Shown in pieces: positions 33,108 through 45,100 of a DNA stretch of 64,000 nt. Location of the stretch: contig JARWMV010000086.1 in NCBI GenBank assembly GCA_030998015.1, positions 1 to 64,000 on the forward strand, read 5' to 3'. A model generated the notes under the pieces. That model had not been told where the DNA came from and made no database searches. It saw only the letters and a program-made list of their open reading frames with translations. Numbering within the stretch: position 1 is the first letter of the stretch; every line of letters begins with the position of its first letter. The position numbers and the translations under genes were made by a program. Source of the stretch: Ceratorhiza oryzae-sativae (Eukaryota; Basidiomycota; Agaricomycetes; Cantharellales; Ceratobasidiaceae).

Positions 33108-33404
33108 CAACCATGAAAAATTATAACCTATTGACTAAACCCCTCCCAAGGGTCAATCTAATAGATTTATTGGTTTCAAATAAGAATTATTCAACATCTG
33201 TTAACCCAAATGTAGATAATCCCAATTTAAATTTAGCATTGCCGACTTTTATTACTGAGGCCCCTAAATTGTTTACTGATGTTTTAAGTGCGCGAAGTGT
33301 TTAACTCAAGCTTCGGATCCGTCTGTGTACGGCTTAAGCCGCACACAGACGTCTCCTCTACAAGCGTGAAGTTGTTGCACGTACGTGCAACAATTTCAGC
33401 CAGC

Positions 33405-33576
33405 CCGCGCGCGTTAGTTGCTGGTGGGACTTGTCCCACCAACCAACGTGAGCAATCGCAACCGTTTGCGATTGCTAGTGCGCGGCATAATATCGATATT
33501 TAGCCGCCGGCTGAAAATGACGAACGGTCGTCATTTTCTACGAGGGAATCTTTAGGATTCCCTCTAACGCCGGCGG
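33405..33576 (+). repeat. A element (172 bp) after atp9
   Basis: Ends 15 bases before the GIY-YIG start codon. Confidence 0.92.
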
Positions 33577-33716
33577 GCTGCCCTAGAGTAAATGTCTAAA
33601 CAACTAAGAGGTAAATCTGGAATATATTGTTGGATAAATCTTTTAAATGGTAAATTTTACATAGGAAGTGCTGTTGATTTGGGAAATCGAGTTAATGATT
33701 ATTTCCAAGATTCATA

Positions 33717-33963
33717 CCCCCGCTTAGGGTCAACCAGCATTGTATTTATATATAAATACATGCTGTTGACCCGAGGGGTAATGGATATCGAGGCCGCGTT
33801 CGCGGCGAGGTATTGCGAGGTACCCTGGAACTTTAAGTTCCAGGGTACCTCGGAATCAGACGCCGCGCGCACGCCAGGGCCGCCTTGGCTTACATTGACC
33901 TTAAGGTCAATATGAGCCAAGCTTGCTTGGCTTAAGCCAAGGCGTTCGCAGGCGTGCACGGGT
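33717..33963 (+). mobile_element. B element in GIY-YIG ORF 1 (247 bp), flanked by CATA repeats
   Basis: Starts CCCCCGCTTAGGGTC and ends GCGTGCACGGGT. CATA lies at 33713-33716 and again at 33964-33967. The second GIY-YIG copy lacks it at the same codon. Inside are stacked hairpins, one being GTATTTATATATAAATAC. Confidence 0.9.
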
Positions 33964-33988
33964 CATACTGTAAATCCAAATCTAATAC

Positions 33989-34160
33989 CCGCGCGCGTTA
34001 GTTGCTGGTGGGACTTGTCCCACCAACCAACGTGAGCAATCGCAACCGTTTGCGATTGCTAGTGCGCGGCATAATATCGATATTTAGCCGCCGGCTGAAA
34101 ATGACGAACGGTCGTCATTTTCTACGAGGGAATCTTTAGGATTCCCTCTAACGCCGGCGG
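33989..34160 (+). repeat. A element (172 bp) in GIY-YIG ORF 1
   Basis: Leaving out 172 nt joins AATAC to AGTTAG, reading NTVRSILKYGIG. Confidence 0.93.
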
Positions 34161-34209
34161 AGTTAGATCTATACTTAAATACGGTATAGGTAATTTTGCC
34201 TTAGCAGTT

Positions 34210-34262
34210 CCGCCTCAAGCGTGAAGTTGTTGCACGTACGTGCAACAATTTCAGCTAGAGGA
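34210..34262 (+). repeat. F element (53 bp) in GIY-YIG ORF 1
   Basis: Hairpin GTTGCACGTACGTGCAAC. Without it FALAV joins LEFVDEED. Larger F blocks with an ACAGACG hairpin occur at 20265, 23085, 28672, 29060, 33310 and 36760. Confidence 0.83.
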
Positions 34263-34338
34263 CTTGAATTTGTGGATGAAGAAGATTTACTACCTCGAGA
34301 AGATCACTTTATCAAAACAATGAATCCTGAGTATAATG

Positions 34339-34547
34339 CCCCCGCTCTATCGGCTAAAATCTTAGGTGTAACCCAAGATTTCAGCCGCCCTGCCTAGAGA
34401 ACTGCGCTTTAGCGCACGTCTTGGCAGGGGTAATAAAGCGGAGGGTCAACGACCCGTGGGCATTGTTAACGAGGCCGCGTTCGCGGCGAGCCGCGCGCAC
34501 GCCAGGGCCGCCTTGGCAAGCCAAGGCGTTCGCAGGCGTGCACGGGT
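34339..34547 (+). mobile_element. B' element in GIY-YIG ORF 1
   Basis: Between NPEYN and ILQNAGN; leaving out about 213 nt keeps frame. Confidence 0.83.
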
Positions 34548-35040
34548 CATATTCTTCAAAATGCAGGTAACTCGTTAGGTTACAAACATGCCCCTGAAAG
34601 TATCGCTAAAATAGTTAAATCAGCTCTTGGAAGAAGCCATTCATTGGAAGTTCGTAAAGCAATGAGTGAGAGCCGAATGGGTATTAATAACCCAATGTTC
34701 GGTAAAATAGTCTCTCCAGAAACAAGAGCAAAATTGAGTGAAGCTGCAAAAAATCGGGAGCCTGATTCCGAGGTACCCCGGAACCTCGGGGGTCCGGGGT
34801 ACCTCGCAATACCTAAACCTAATAACACAGGATTTGGTGTTGAAGTACTTGACTTGGAAAATAATCTTACAACAGAGTACCCATCTATAAGAGAAGCCGC
34901 GCGAAATATTGGAGCAAGTTTCACTACTTTAATTAGAAGAGAAAAAAGGGAAAACCCCAAACCATATAAAGGCAGATATGTTATAACTGTAAAACGGTCT
35001 TAGTTATTCTTTTTACTTCTATTTGCCCAATTTTTGTCTA

Positions 35041-35083
35041 TTCGCGCTTATGATTGCATTCCTATTGCTATATTCATACCCCC
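35041..35083 (+). pseudogene. second atp9 C-terminus, interrupted at its stop codon
   Basis: Encodes LFALMIAFLLLYS like atp9 exon 2, with a few silent changes. The stop TAA is replaced by TA followed by a partial B element. It lies directly after the first GIY-YIG ORF, as expected of a native end displaced by a mobile ORF. Confidence 0.85.
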
Positions 35084-35140
35084 GCTTAGGGTCAACCAGC
35101 ATTGTATTTATATATAAATACATGCTGTTGACCCGAGGGG
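35079..35140 (+). mobile_element. partial B element in the second atp9 C-terminus
   Basis: Only the left hairpin (GTATTTATATATAAATAC type) remains; it breaks the stop codon and is followed by E modules. Confidence 0.8.
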
Positions 35141-35303
35141 TAATGGCCCTCCCAATACGTTGGCCCGTAGGGCGTGCCTTACAGGCTTGGTAACGCATTG
35201 GGAGGTCATTGCATTATTGGGGGGCTGCTGCCCCCCAAACAATGCAGCGTAGCTGCATATGTTTGGGGGTCAGCTGAAGCTGAAAGGGAAGAGAGAGAAG
35301 GAA

Positions 35304-35672
35304 GTGCTGTTGACTTGGGAAACCGGGTTAATGATTATTTCCAAGATTCTTATTACAAATCAAGAACTAATACCCGCGCGCGTTAGTTGCTGGTGGGACT
35401 TGTCCCACCAACCAACGTGAGCAATCGCAACCGTTTGCGATTGCTAGTGCGCGGCATAATATCGATATTTAGCCGCCGGCTGAAAATGACGAACGGTCGT
35501 CATTTTCTACGAGGGAATCTTTAGGATTCCCTCTAACGCCGGCGGAGTTAGAGCTATTCTTAAGTACGGGATAGGCAACTTTGCCTTAGCTATATTGGAA
35601 TTTGTTGATAAAGTTAATTTACTTTCACGGGAAAATCACTTTATAGAAACATTAGAACCTGAATACAAACGG
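35304..35672 (+). pseudogene. second, truncated GIY-YIG ORF
   Basis: GSAVDLGNRVNDYFQDSYYK, SRTNT, A element (35374-35545), VRAILKYGIGNFALAILEFV, DKVNLLSRENHFIETLEPEY, then lost in element DNA. It lacks the GIY end and the tail. It has no B element where the first copy carries one, so it serves as an empty-site reference. Confidence 0.8.
35374..35545 (+). repeat. A element (172 bp) in GIY-YIG ORF 2
   Basis: Same site and orientation as in ORF 1, so this insertion predates the ORF duplication. Confidence 0.93.
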
Positions 35673-36531
35673 TCCTCGGCTGGATCAGCGCAGAGCGCTG
35701 GCCCGAGCATAAATCCTAGAGTATACCTAAGATTTACAGAGATAGCTATCAGGCCTGGCCGGCAAGATCAGGCCAGAACCGGCCTTATAGTCCCTTTCTG
35801 TTTTTTTTTTATTTAATTCCTAAAATTTATTTATGGACTTACGGCCTTAATTGAACCCTCGTCTGAATCACTCAAAGAGTGATCTAGCCGAAGGTGCGCT
35901 TCCTCTTGGTCTCTACTGAGGCCAAGGAGGAAAAGGTCCCCTTTGCGCGGTAAGCCCTTTTTAATTTTCGCGTTTTTCGCTGGCTCCCGGCAAAGGCCAG
36001 GAAGGATACTCCACCATGCGGTAGAAAATCTGATCTCGCCTTCGATTTCGACCGAAGGCATCCTGCTCGGGCTACTGGGTCCTCAGGGAATTGGATAAAA
36101 CCCCACAGAATCGTCGCCCGCCGGCGTTAGAGGGAATCCTCAGATGAGGTAGCCTTGACCATGAGTCTCATGGTCCAGGCTACCTCCCATAAAGATTCCC
36201 TCGTAGAAAATGACGACCGTTCGTCATTTTCAGCCGGCGGCTAAATATCGATATTATGCCGCGCACTAGCAATCGCAAACGGTTGCGATTGCTCACGTTG
36301 GTTGGTGGGACAAGTCCCACCAGCAACTAACGCGCGCGGGCCTTCGCAAAGCACCGATTCTTGACCCCCGATTTGCGCTTATGATCTTAGATCATGACAG
36401 GTGACCCCCAATAAGGCAATGGCCTCCCAATGCGTCACAAACGTATTGGGGGGGGGCCATTACCAACATATGCAGCTTGCGCTGCATTGTTTGGGGGGTA
36501 GATGCTGAAAGGGAAGAGAGAGAATAAATCA
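35673..36531. other. gene-free stretch between GIY-YIG remnant and trnI
   Basis: No gene seen. Holds a GGATCAGCGC hairpin (35690), a T-run, an A element (36118-36339) and E modules (36404-36500). At about 36370 TTTGCGCTTATGATC resembles the atp9 C-terminal codons FALMI and may be an older remnant; this is weak. Confidence 0.6.
36118..36339 (-). repeat. A element (222 bp), non-coding
   Basis: Upstream of trnI. Confidence 0.92.
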
Positions 36532-36602
36532 AAGCTCATAATTTAACGGTAGAATGATTTCTTGATGAGGAATATGTAGAAGTTCGATTCTTCTTGAGCT
36601 TA
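36532..36602 (+). tRNA. trnI(gau): tRNA-Ile(GAU)
   Basis: Acceptor AAGCTCA/TGAGCTT with A as discriminator, anticodon stem ATTTC/GGAAT around loop TTGATGA (anticodon GAT), and T arm AGAAG-TTCGATT-CTTCT. The D arm is short and weak. Single copy, between atp9 and cob. Confidence 0.8.
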
Positions 36603-36845
36603 CTAAATTAACAAACAAACATACCCTAATTTGTGTAGGGACCTACGGCCCATGCCTACAGCAGCTGCCCCGAAGGATCGTGCTAGCACGATCGTAATCG
36701 GCGGATCCGCGGCCAGCTTGAGGAAATAATCATGCTTGCATGATTTAACTCAAGCTTCGGATCCGTCTGTGTACGGCTTAAGCCGCACACAGACGTCTCC
36801 TCTACAAGCGTGAAGTTGTTGCACGTACGTGCAACAATTTAAGCT

Positions 36846-36879
36846 CCGCTCCCTGGATCTCTAGAGATCCAGGAGGCGG
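36846..36879 (-). repeat. H element, non-coding copy
   Basis: Same element; its right flank repeats that of the copy at 28407 (GGTATTGCGAGGTAGCCTGG), so the two were copied as one larger block. Confidence 0.88.
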
Positions 36880-36993
36880 GGTATTGCGAGGTAGCCTGGA
36901 CCCCCGAGGTTCCAGGCTACCTCGGAATCAAAGTCCTTACTGCCGCGGGCTGACGAAAAGGAGTGCTGCAGTACTCATAGGTTCCACCTCTTC

Positions 36994-37090
36994 CCCTCCG
37001 CGCTCTTTGATCGCCCGCAGGGCGGCCTAAGCGCGGAGGGCTCCCACTAATCGATGATTTGCGAAGGCAAATCTACATCGATTAGCGGGG
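36994..37090 (+). repeat. C element lacking its G module
   Basis: Non-coding copy; direct short-form comparison for the 141-bp form. Confidence 0.82.
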
Positions 37091-37848
37091 GCCTGTAAGG
37101 GAAGAGGATGTTTATGAGCTATTTCAGCCGGGCCAGCGCTCTGCGCTGATCCAGTCGAAGACGGGTCATATTTGATCGTTTCAAAATGACATTTTTGTTT
37201 TTTTTTTTTTGTTTATATATCCCTTTAACCAGGTTAAGATTTATCCTGCGCTTGGAGGTGGAATCACCACCAAATGGACCCCTTTGTGCGCTAAGGGCTG
37301 GTTAAAGGGTCTTATAGGTTCCACCTCTTCCCTGTAAGGGAAGAGAAGAAGCTCATGACCCTAACAGATTCCTGTTTGAGGGGTTTACCAGGGTCTCCAG
37401 TCCTAGAGGACTGTACCAATAGGGTGCCAAGAAATATAATTTCCCTGATCCTAATAAAAGAAGAAAAACCATAATTGAGCGTTTAAAAATCTATCACCCG
37501 TGCCCCCCAAAGACGGCACGGTAGGTAAAATGGATTGAAATGCGCGCCTCGAAATATTAATTTCGAGTAACGCACTCCAATTTTATAACCACATATTTTA
37601 TAAATTAAATAAATTTTTGTTAATAAATATGTGTTCTACTATCTATATGTTTTCATACCCTCTCGCCAGCAGGCGTTAGTAGTGAATACTCTATTGATTG
37701 GGTAAAACAAACTCCAATTTGTCTAGGGACCTGTGGCCTTCGGCGAAGCCCATGAAAAATTGGGAGAGCCTAATCGGTTTAGTGCGTCCCTGCCGGACAT
37801 CTTCGATGACCGAGCAGGGAACGCGCGGAGATTCTGGCTTAAATAATG

Positions 37849-38057
37849 CCCCCGCTCTATCGGCTAAAATCTTAGGTGTAACCCAAGATTTCAGCCGCCC
37901 TGCCTAGAGAACTGCGCTTTAGCGCACGTCTTGGCAGGGGTAATAAAGCGGAGGGTCAACGACCCGTGGGCATTGTTAACGAGGCCGCGTTCGCGGCGAG
38001 CCGCGCGCACGCCAGGGCCGCCTTGGCAAGCCAAGGCGTTCGCAGGCGTGCACGGGT
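37849..38057 (+). mobile_element. B' element, non-coding
   Basis: Same unit as 34339, followed by an A element. Confidence 0.83.
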
Positions 38058-38058
38058 C

Positions 38059-38230
38059 CCGCCGGCGTTAGAGGGAATCCTAAAGATTCCCTCGTAGAAA
38101 ATGACGACCGTTCGTCATTTTCAGCCGGCGGCTAAATATCGATATTATGCCGCGCACTAGCAATCGCAAACGGTTGCGATTGCTCACGTTGGTTGGTGGG
38201 ACAAGTCCCACCAGCAACTAACGCGCGCGG
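38059..38230 (-). repeat. A element (172 bp), non-coding
   Basis: Directly after B'. Confidence 0.92.
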
Positions 38231-38315
38231 AGTTTCAATCAGCAGGTAACTATATTTACACCTCAACGAATACAAGTGAGAAATAGCGGATACCAATTTT
38301 ATCCCTATTAAGATA

Positions 38316-38456
38316 CCCCGCTAATCGATACCCCTGCCAAGACGTGCGCTAAAGCGCAGTTCTCTAGGCAGGGTGTAGATTTGCCTTCGCAAATCATCGA
38401 TTATTGGAGCCCTCCGCGCTTAGGCCGCCCTGCGGGCGATCAAAGAGCGCGGAGGG
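38316..38456 (-). repeat. C element, non-coding
   Basis: Full length, between trnI and cob. Confidence 0.85.
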
Positions 38457-39159
38457 TATTCTATTTCAAGCACGTAACACTACATTAATATTATCGTGCT
38501 TCAAATGGGGGAGGTTTCTCCCCGGGATTTGAAGCCATAACGTAATATTTCACCCGGCGCTTAAGGAGGCGTCAAACCTCCTTTTACGAATTTAAATAAC
38601 AATAAAAGAAACAGTAATAAAAAAATTTGAACGTTTAAAAAAGTGCCCCCGTGCCTGCAAATATGATGAGGCGGGGGGAAAGTTGTAACCACATATTATT
38701 TAATTTAATAACTATGTGTTTTGCTATCTATCTAATTTCCACACCTTCTTGTCAATATGCTATGCTAAATAGATTCACTAGGCCTTCCGGTGTGTAAGAC
38801 AATAAAAATATATTTTCCGTGTTTTTGTTTCTACCTGACCCGTTTCCTCTATGACGGCATATATTAATACCTGCCACCACAGGGTAATTAAGGTGGAACA
38901 TTGAACAATTGCCAAAATTAGCTGATTGTTATAGTCAGGTGCTGACAACACAAGTCAGATTTTAATTCATTTATATTTTACTCTGAGTTCTAGGTTGAAC
39001 CGCTCTGTATTTAACGGCCATGCCTTCTTAGGAACCAAAACCACCCCCAAACAATGCAGCGTAGCTGCACATGTTTGGGGGTGTTTTTTGGAAATTACTT
39101 AACGTGAATTTATTCTTTTCTGATTTCTCTATTTGACAAAAATAAAATTCAAAATTACT

Positions 39160-42100
39160 ATGAGACTTTTAAAATCCCACCCTATATTGGGCTTACTTAA
39201 TTCATACATGGTTGACTCGCCTCAACCTGCAAATATATCTTATCTTTGGAACTTTGGATCATTGTTAGGTATGTGCCTAGTAATTCAAATCTTAACTGGA
39301 GTCTTCCTGGCCATGCACTATACTCCAAGTGTTGACATGGCATTTATTTCAGTTGAGCACATCATGCGTGATGTGAATTATGGATGGGCCGTTAGATACA
39401 CACACGCTAACACTGCTTCATTCTTTTTCATTTTTGTATATTTGCACATTGGAAGAGGGCTATATTACGGATCTTACAGATCTCCTAGAATCTTACTTTG
39501 GTCTATAGGAGTCGTGATATTGGTACTTATGATGGGAACCGCATTTTTAGGTTACCCAAACAGCCTAACATGGGTAGCTGGTAATGAATTAGACATGGCA
39601 CATGGTATACCTCTTTCTTGTTCAATAGCCCAAAACCACCGTGAAGGTGTCGAGGATGGAAAGTCGTCCGATTAGGACCAAAACCACCCCCAAACAATGC
39701 AGCGTAGCTGCACATGTTTGGGGGTGTTTTTTGGAAATCACTTCCATAATTACAAATATTTACCAGGTATTATCGTATATTACCATAGTCTTTTCTCACA
39801 CACTATATAACAATCTGTAGGGATAATATGTAGTTGATAAACAATAGCCCTCCGGAGGATTTCTTCTGGGTTTTTGTTCTCTTTGAGAGTTGGCAATATC
39901 AGTGAAAACGGTCAAAACATCAGTACCTTATGTAAGACCGTCGGTTTCTTACAGGATCGCTACAGACTGGGTCACTGATGGGTACCTGCAATGGTGCTTA
40001 ATGTACAGTCGAAACTTATAGTTAAATTACGTTAACTAAGTTATTTAAAGTAAATACTTAAAAGTAAGTTTGTATGAAGATTGTAATACAAAATTATCGT
40101 ATCTATTATTGGGGACAAGGGTACCCTGGGTATGTAAACAGGCAGCTAGTCCCCTGGAAGTTAATGACTCTTTAATACCCCTGCCAAGACGTGCGCTAAT
40201 GCGCAGTTCTCTAGGCAGGGCTAAAAACGAACCTCAATGTCCAACATTGAAAGAAGAAACATTAATAAAATCCCAAAATGAATTAGAGTGGTTTTCTGGA
40301 TTTTCAGAGGCGGAGTCTACATTTTACATTTCTAACACAGGTGCTCTTAAATTTAGAATAAAATTACATTATGATGATAAAGTTGCTTTAATATACATAA
40401 AAAATTTACTAAGTGTATTGGCAAATAGAGAAGTAGGTACAATTAGAGATACTACAAATCTACATGAGTCTTACTTTTCAGTAGATAAATTTATAGATAT
40501 TGTAGGGGTTATTATACCGATACTCTCATATTATCATTTTACTACTTCTAAATATTTCGATTTTTTAGATTTTAAGGCTGCAGCTGAAATCAAAATGGCA
40601 CCCTTTTGTGAAAGAAGAAAAGTTAGAGATGAGGAGTTAAAGGATTTATTAAAATTAAAATCCGGCATGAATACATTAAGAAAAAATTTAGATCTACAAA
40701 GTATTCCTAATCGCGATTTAACTCCGTATAGACTTCTTGGATTTGTTGAGGGTGATGGGACATTCTCCCTACCTAGTATGGTCCCTACTTTTGGGATTAA
40801 ACAACACTCTAAAAATATACACTTTTTATATGAAATAGCAGAATTTCTTAATAATTTACCTTACAATCCCGAGATCGGTCCTAAATTTGATAAATTAAAC
40901 AATAAACCTACACCAGTGATATACGACCCGAATATTGAAACAGGTATGGCCTCTTTAAGTGTAGCTAATATATTACAGCTTTATAATTACATTTTACCTT
41001 TTTTTAAATCTTTGACCTTTAAATCTAGAAAAGGTATTGATTTTCAATATTGGGAAGTTGCGGTAAAACTTAAAGCTTTAGGCTATACGTCAACAATTGA
41101 AGGTAAAGAATCCTTTGTGAGAGTAAATCAGTATATCAATAAAAGATATTCAACTAACCCTGAAGTAGCTGAGGCCCCAGATTTGGATGATATTAATAAA
41201 ATATTTGACATGCCCCCAGTATATGACCTAACTACAGGTTTACCATATAAAGCTTACTCTGACGTTGCCAGAGTAGTCAAAAAAGGTAATATGGGTTATG
41301 GTGTTAATGTTTACGATAATGGTAAATTATTAGAAGGTTCTCCTTTTTCTCTTACACAAAAGCTGCGTTAGCTCTGGGTAATATTAATATTTCTTCTGTT
41401 ATATCTAAAATAATAGATACAAATAAATTGTATAAGCAAAGATTCAAATTTGAATCTAGTGTAAAATGTGATACTACAGACTAGAATTTAAATTTATTAT
41501 GAAATAAACATTAAAGTTTGTACGTCTTGCCATTCGGGCAAATGTCATTATGGGGTAATTATGAGTTGTGCCCCAAATGGTTTGAATATTTCCAAGAGTT
41601 ATTAAATATAGAATCAACGATTAATTTATATAATACTACTTTGCCTTTTATTGCTCCTAAAACTAGATCTTATAAACGTATAGGTCCTCATAAATAACAC
41701 TTTATGTGTATTGATAGGTTCCATACTCGGCGATGCTCAAGCTGAGCGACACGGAAATGGGACTAGAATATGTTTTCAACAAGAACATTCAAATAGTCAT
41801 TACTTATTATGGTTTCACAAATATTTAAGTGATTTGGGTTATTGTAATAGTATTCAACCTAAATTGGCGACTAGATTAGGAGTAGGAGGCAAATTAAGAT
41901 ATGTTTTAAGATTTAAAACTTATACATTTTCAAGTTTTAACTTTTTACATGAAGAGTTTTATAAAGAAGGTGTTAAAATAGTACCTGCCAATATAGGTGA
42001 CTATTTATCTCCTTTAGCCTTAGCAGTTTGGCTTTCAGATGATGGAGGTTCAGTAGGCTCAGGGTTTAAATTTAGTACTAATAGTTTTTCACTTAAAGAT

Positions 42101-45100
42101 GATGAATTACTATGTAAAGTATTAAGAGATAAATATAATTTGAAGGCATCTATACAAAAAACAGGTTACTCTAATCAATATGTTATTTATATTTCTAAAA
42201 TTTCTATGCAAAATTTAGCTGACATAGTTAAACCTCACCTTCATGGCTCAATGTATTATAAATTAAACGGTTATATTTAACAAACTAAACCATAGTTTTA
42301 TTTCCAGTAGTTCTGCAATAATCGTATAGAAAGAATTATGTACCTTAAGTTTTACTCCTTACCCTCACGGTACAGGACTGTGCCGCGAGGGCTAGGGTGC
42401 TCAAATTGATAAATTGTTCTTCTGTGTTATACTTTTCCAAAAAATTTGAGGAGAATTTTGATTTTCAAATGGCTTACACCCTGCCTGGGCAACTGCGCTT
42501 TAGCGCACGTCTTGGCAGGGGTGAATTTCACAACCCTCGAGAATCGTAGATTTGCCTTCGGGGTTGGTCCCTTGTAAAGGGACCTAACCCGAAGTCATAC
42601 ACTGAGTGTATGACGACGGGCAAATCAGCGATTCTCGGCGAGCTGTCGCGCTTGGGCCGATAAAGCCTAGGCTTTATCGAACTAAGCGCGATGGTTAGGA
42701 TAATGTATTAAAAGGATAACGAAATAAAGCGATGCCGGTGTACACGGTTAAAAAACACTTGTTCAAGACCGTCGGTTACGATAAACCGCTACAGACTGGC
42801 TCACCGGTGGGTGCCTGAAATGGTGCTTAATGTACAGTGGGAATCTTTATAGTACAAACAACTTTGGAATGAAACTGGATTTTTATCCGCCATTATTCTA
42901 TAGTTTCCTAGTACTATCACAAGGCTATCTAAGGATATAACGTATCAATCTGTGGTAACCATACCCCGCTAATCGATACCCCTGCCAAGACGTGCGCTAA
43001 AGCGCAGTTCTCTAGGCAGGGTGTAGATTTGCCTTCGCAAATCATCGATTAGTGGAGCCCTCCGCGCTTAGGCCGCCCTGCGGGCGATCAAAGAGCGCGG
43101 AGGGGATTTAGAAATAGTACAGGGGTTTATCTGTTTTTGATTGAACAAAGATAAACCAAAGATTAAAGGCGACTGTTATTACAAACCTGCTTTCAGCTAT
43201 ACCATGGGTCGGTCAAGATTTTGTAGAGTTAAACAACATCACAGATTATTATTCGATATGGGCAAATGCAGCTATTTTGCCTACTGTGGGTACCGTTAGT
43301 CCACATGCAATTAAGAAGGGGAATGAAAGTGGAAGATTAGCCAAAAAGGAATATTTGTCTATTCCTCCATCATTTCTAGCTTTCTTCGCTGGTTTTGTAG
43401 ACGGTGATGGCTACATACAAATAACTAGAACAACCAGAGGATATATAGCCATTAAACTTGTAATTATTATCCATTTAGATGATAAATCTACATTGGAATA
43501 TATCCAATCTGTGTTGAAGTTGGGGAGATTAACAGTATACCGGGACAATAAAAGTCCTATTTGTAAACTTGTTATTAATCGAACTGACTTACAAGAAGTT
43601 ATTTTTCCATTATTATTACACCATGGAATTTTTTTTTTAACTGAAACTAGAAGAGCTCAGTTTGATTTAGCTATGCATGTTTTAAAGAATGATATAAAAA
43701 TTTATGATCAAATACAAGCAATCTCTTTGGCAAAATCTTCAATTGGAACAACATTTGAGTTGCCTAAAACAGCTTCAGATTATGTGAATTTATCTTTCTT
43801 TAATAATTGGCTTGTTGGATTTACAATGGCTGATGGGTCTTTCTACGTAAAAAACAACAATGACGCTTGCTATTCATTAAAACAACGAGTGCATAGTATG
43901 TTATTTGAAGCCTTTAAATTGGTGTTTGAGACAAACCGAAAAATTGGCATTGAAAAAGGTATCTATAATCAATTTTCTGTCTCTTCTAAAGCTGATATAC
44001 AAAGAGTGATCAATTTTTTTTCGTTCTCAGGATATCATCCTTTAGTTGGACTTAAAGGTATACAATATTTGAAATGGTTAACAGTTTTACGAAATAGTTC
44101 TCGTTACTGTAACCTTAAATTCCCACAATAAGCCGTGGTATGCCACGGTTGCTGCATCCATCGAATAATAGCCGTGCCACACAGTGTAGCCAAATTTTAC
44201 CTGACTATATTTTACGCAAATTTACTTTGTTTACGAAATAAGTTGGAAAATTAAAAGGATTAAACCGGCTTCAAATTTTAGGCCCGCCGGCGTTAGAGGG
44301 AATCCTCAGATGACGACCGTTCGTCATTTTCAGCCGGCGGCTAAATATCGATATTATGCCGCGCACTAGCAATCGCAAACGGTTGCGATTGCTCACGTTG
44401 GTTGGTGGGACAAGTCCCACCAGCAACTAACGCGCGCGGAGTATTGCTAGGATTTCCCGCCTTTGGCTTGGCACGAGTTTCTGTGAAATTAGGCTCCTTA
44501 AAACAGTAATGTTTTATAGGCAAATGGGGTGAATTGCATTGACATCTTAATTATAAAAATCCCCAATTAAGACTATTTGCAGCGAAGCTTGACTCGGTAT
44601 TTGCTAAGATTTGAGGTATTCCATTGAAAGGTACCTAATTCATAGTCTAGCAATGGGTTAAGAACGTTCAACGACTAACGAGTGAGTTATACCAACAATA
44701 AGCTCGACACGAGAGCCCCACAACCTGTTCGTTTGGTACGTCAAACTTTAGTCGGGATGCACATTACCTTGGAACTAGGTTGAAGACATAGTCTAAACAT
44801 CGTTTAAGACGGTGAAGACAAAGATTAAACACTTTGGCGATAATATAATGTAATCTGGGGTGGCTTTTCCGTATTAATGATCTATGCGGCCTATAATGGT
44901 GACATTATAGTGAATAATTCGGGTTTATGCGAAAACGTCCCAACTTTGGGGGTACTGGTTCCAATTGTTCCAGTAACAATCTCACAATGTAAAGGAAAAT
45001 TCGCCGAGGTGGAAAAAAATGAAGTTACTTCAGCTGCAATTCGTCCTAAATTTGGGGAGAATTTTCAGTCTTCTGCTTCTCAGAGAGTTAACCCCGAATA

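Larger units (their letters stand above)
33592..35003 (+). pseudogene. GIY-YIG homing endonuclease following atp9, with five hairpin inserts
   Basis: N-terminus GIYCWINLLNGKFYIGSAVD has the GIY and YIG motifs, followed by NRVNDYFQDSY. Inserts: B (33717-33963), A (33989-34160), F (34210-34262), B' (34339-34547) and a GAGGTACC hairpin (about 34763-34807). Between them: ILKYGIGNFALAV, LEFVDEEDLLPREDHFIKTM, ILQNAGNSLGYKH, ESIAKIVKSALGRSHSLE, MGINNPMFGK and a NUMOD-like tail GVEVLDLENNLTTEYPSIRE ending KRS-stop. Leaving out B, A and F gives in-frame joins; the GAGGTACC insert is already in frame. The complete protein would be roughly 240 residues. Placement after an atp9 C-terminus fits mobile ORFs that bring their own gene end. 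Confidence 0.85.
36603..39159. other. gene-free stretch between trnI and cob
   Basis: No coding gene. Contains H (36846), C lacking its G module (36994-37090), B' (37849-38057), A (38059-38230) and C (38316-38456). Two copies of a structured motif (AATAAAAGAA..., GAACGTTTAAAAA, CCACATATT, CTATCTAT) start near 37456 and 38600; a third is in cob intron 7 (53460). Just upstream of cob is an E hairpin (39048-39087). Confidence 0.6.
41557..43168 (+). other. cob intron 2 (group I, after nt 429)
   Basis: GGGGT|...G|GCGACT. The core near 42695-42850 has AAGACCGTCGG, CGCTACAGACTGGCTCACC and TGCTTAATGTACAGTGGGAA, like intron 1. Contains a G hairpin (42480-42522), a large hairpin at 42535-42635 and a C element (42964-43104). 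Confidence 0.83.
43230..44850 (+). other. cob intron 3 (group I, after nt 490)
   Basis: GAGT|...AATG|TAATCTGGG. The 3' core 44670-44850 has GAACGTTCAACGACTAACGAG and GAAGACATAGTCTAAAC, like cox3 intron 3. Holds a truncated A element (44284-44439). Confidence 0.85.

Noticed and set aside
36603..39159. rRNA genes or RNase P RNA in the gap before cob
   Set aside because: No conserved small- or large-subunit rRNA or RNase P core wording was seen by eye; a covariance search would settle it.
42535..42635. Transcription terminator
   Set aside because: It is a large hairpin but shares modules with other elements, and there is no independent evidence of termination.
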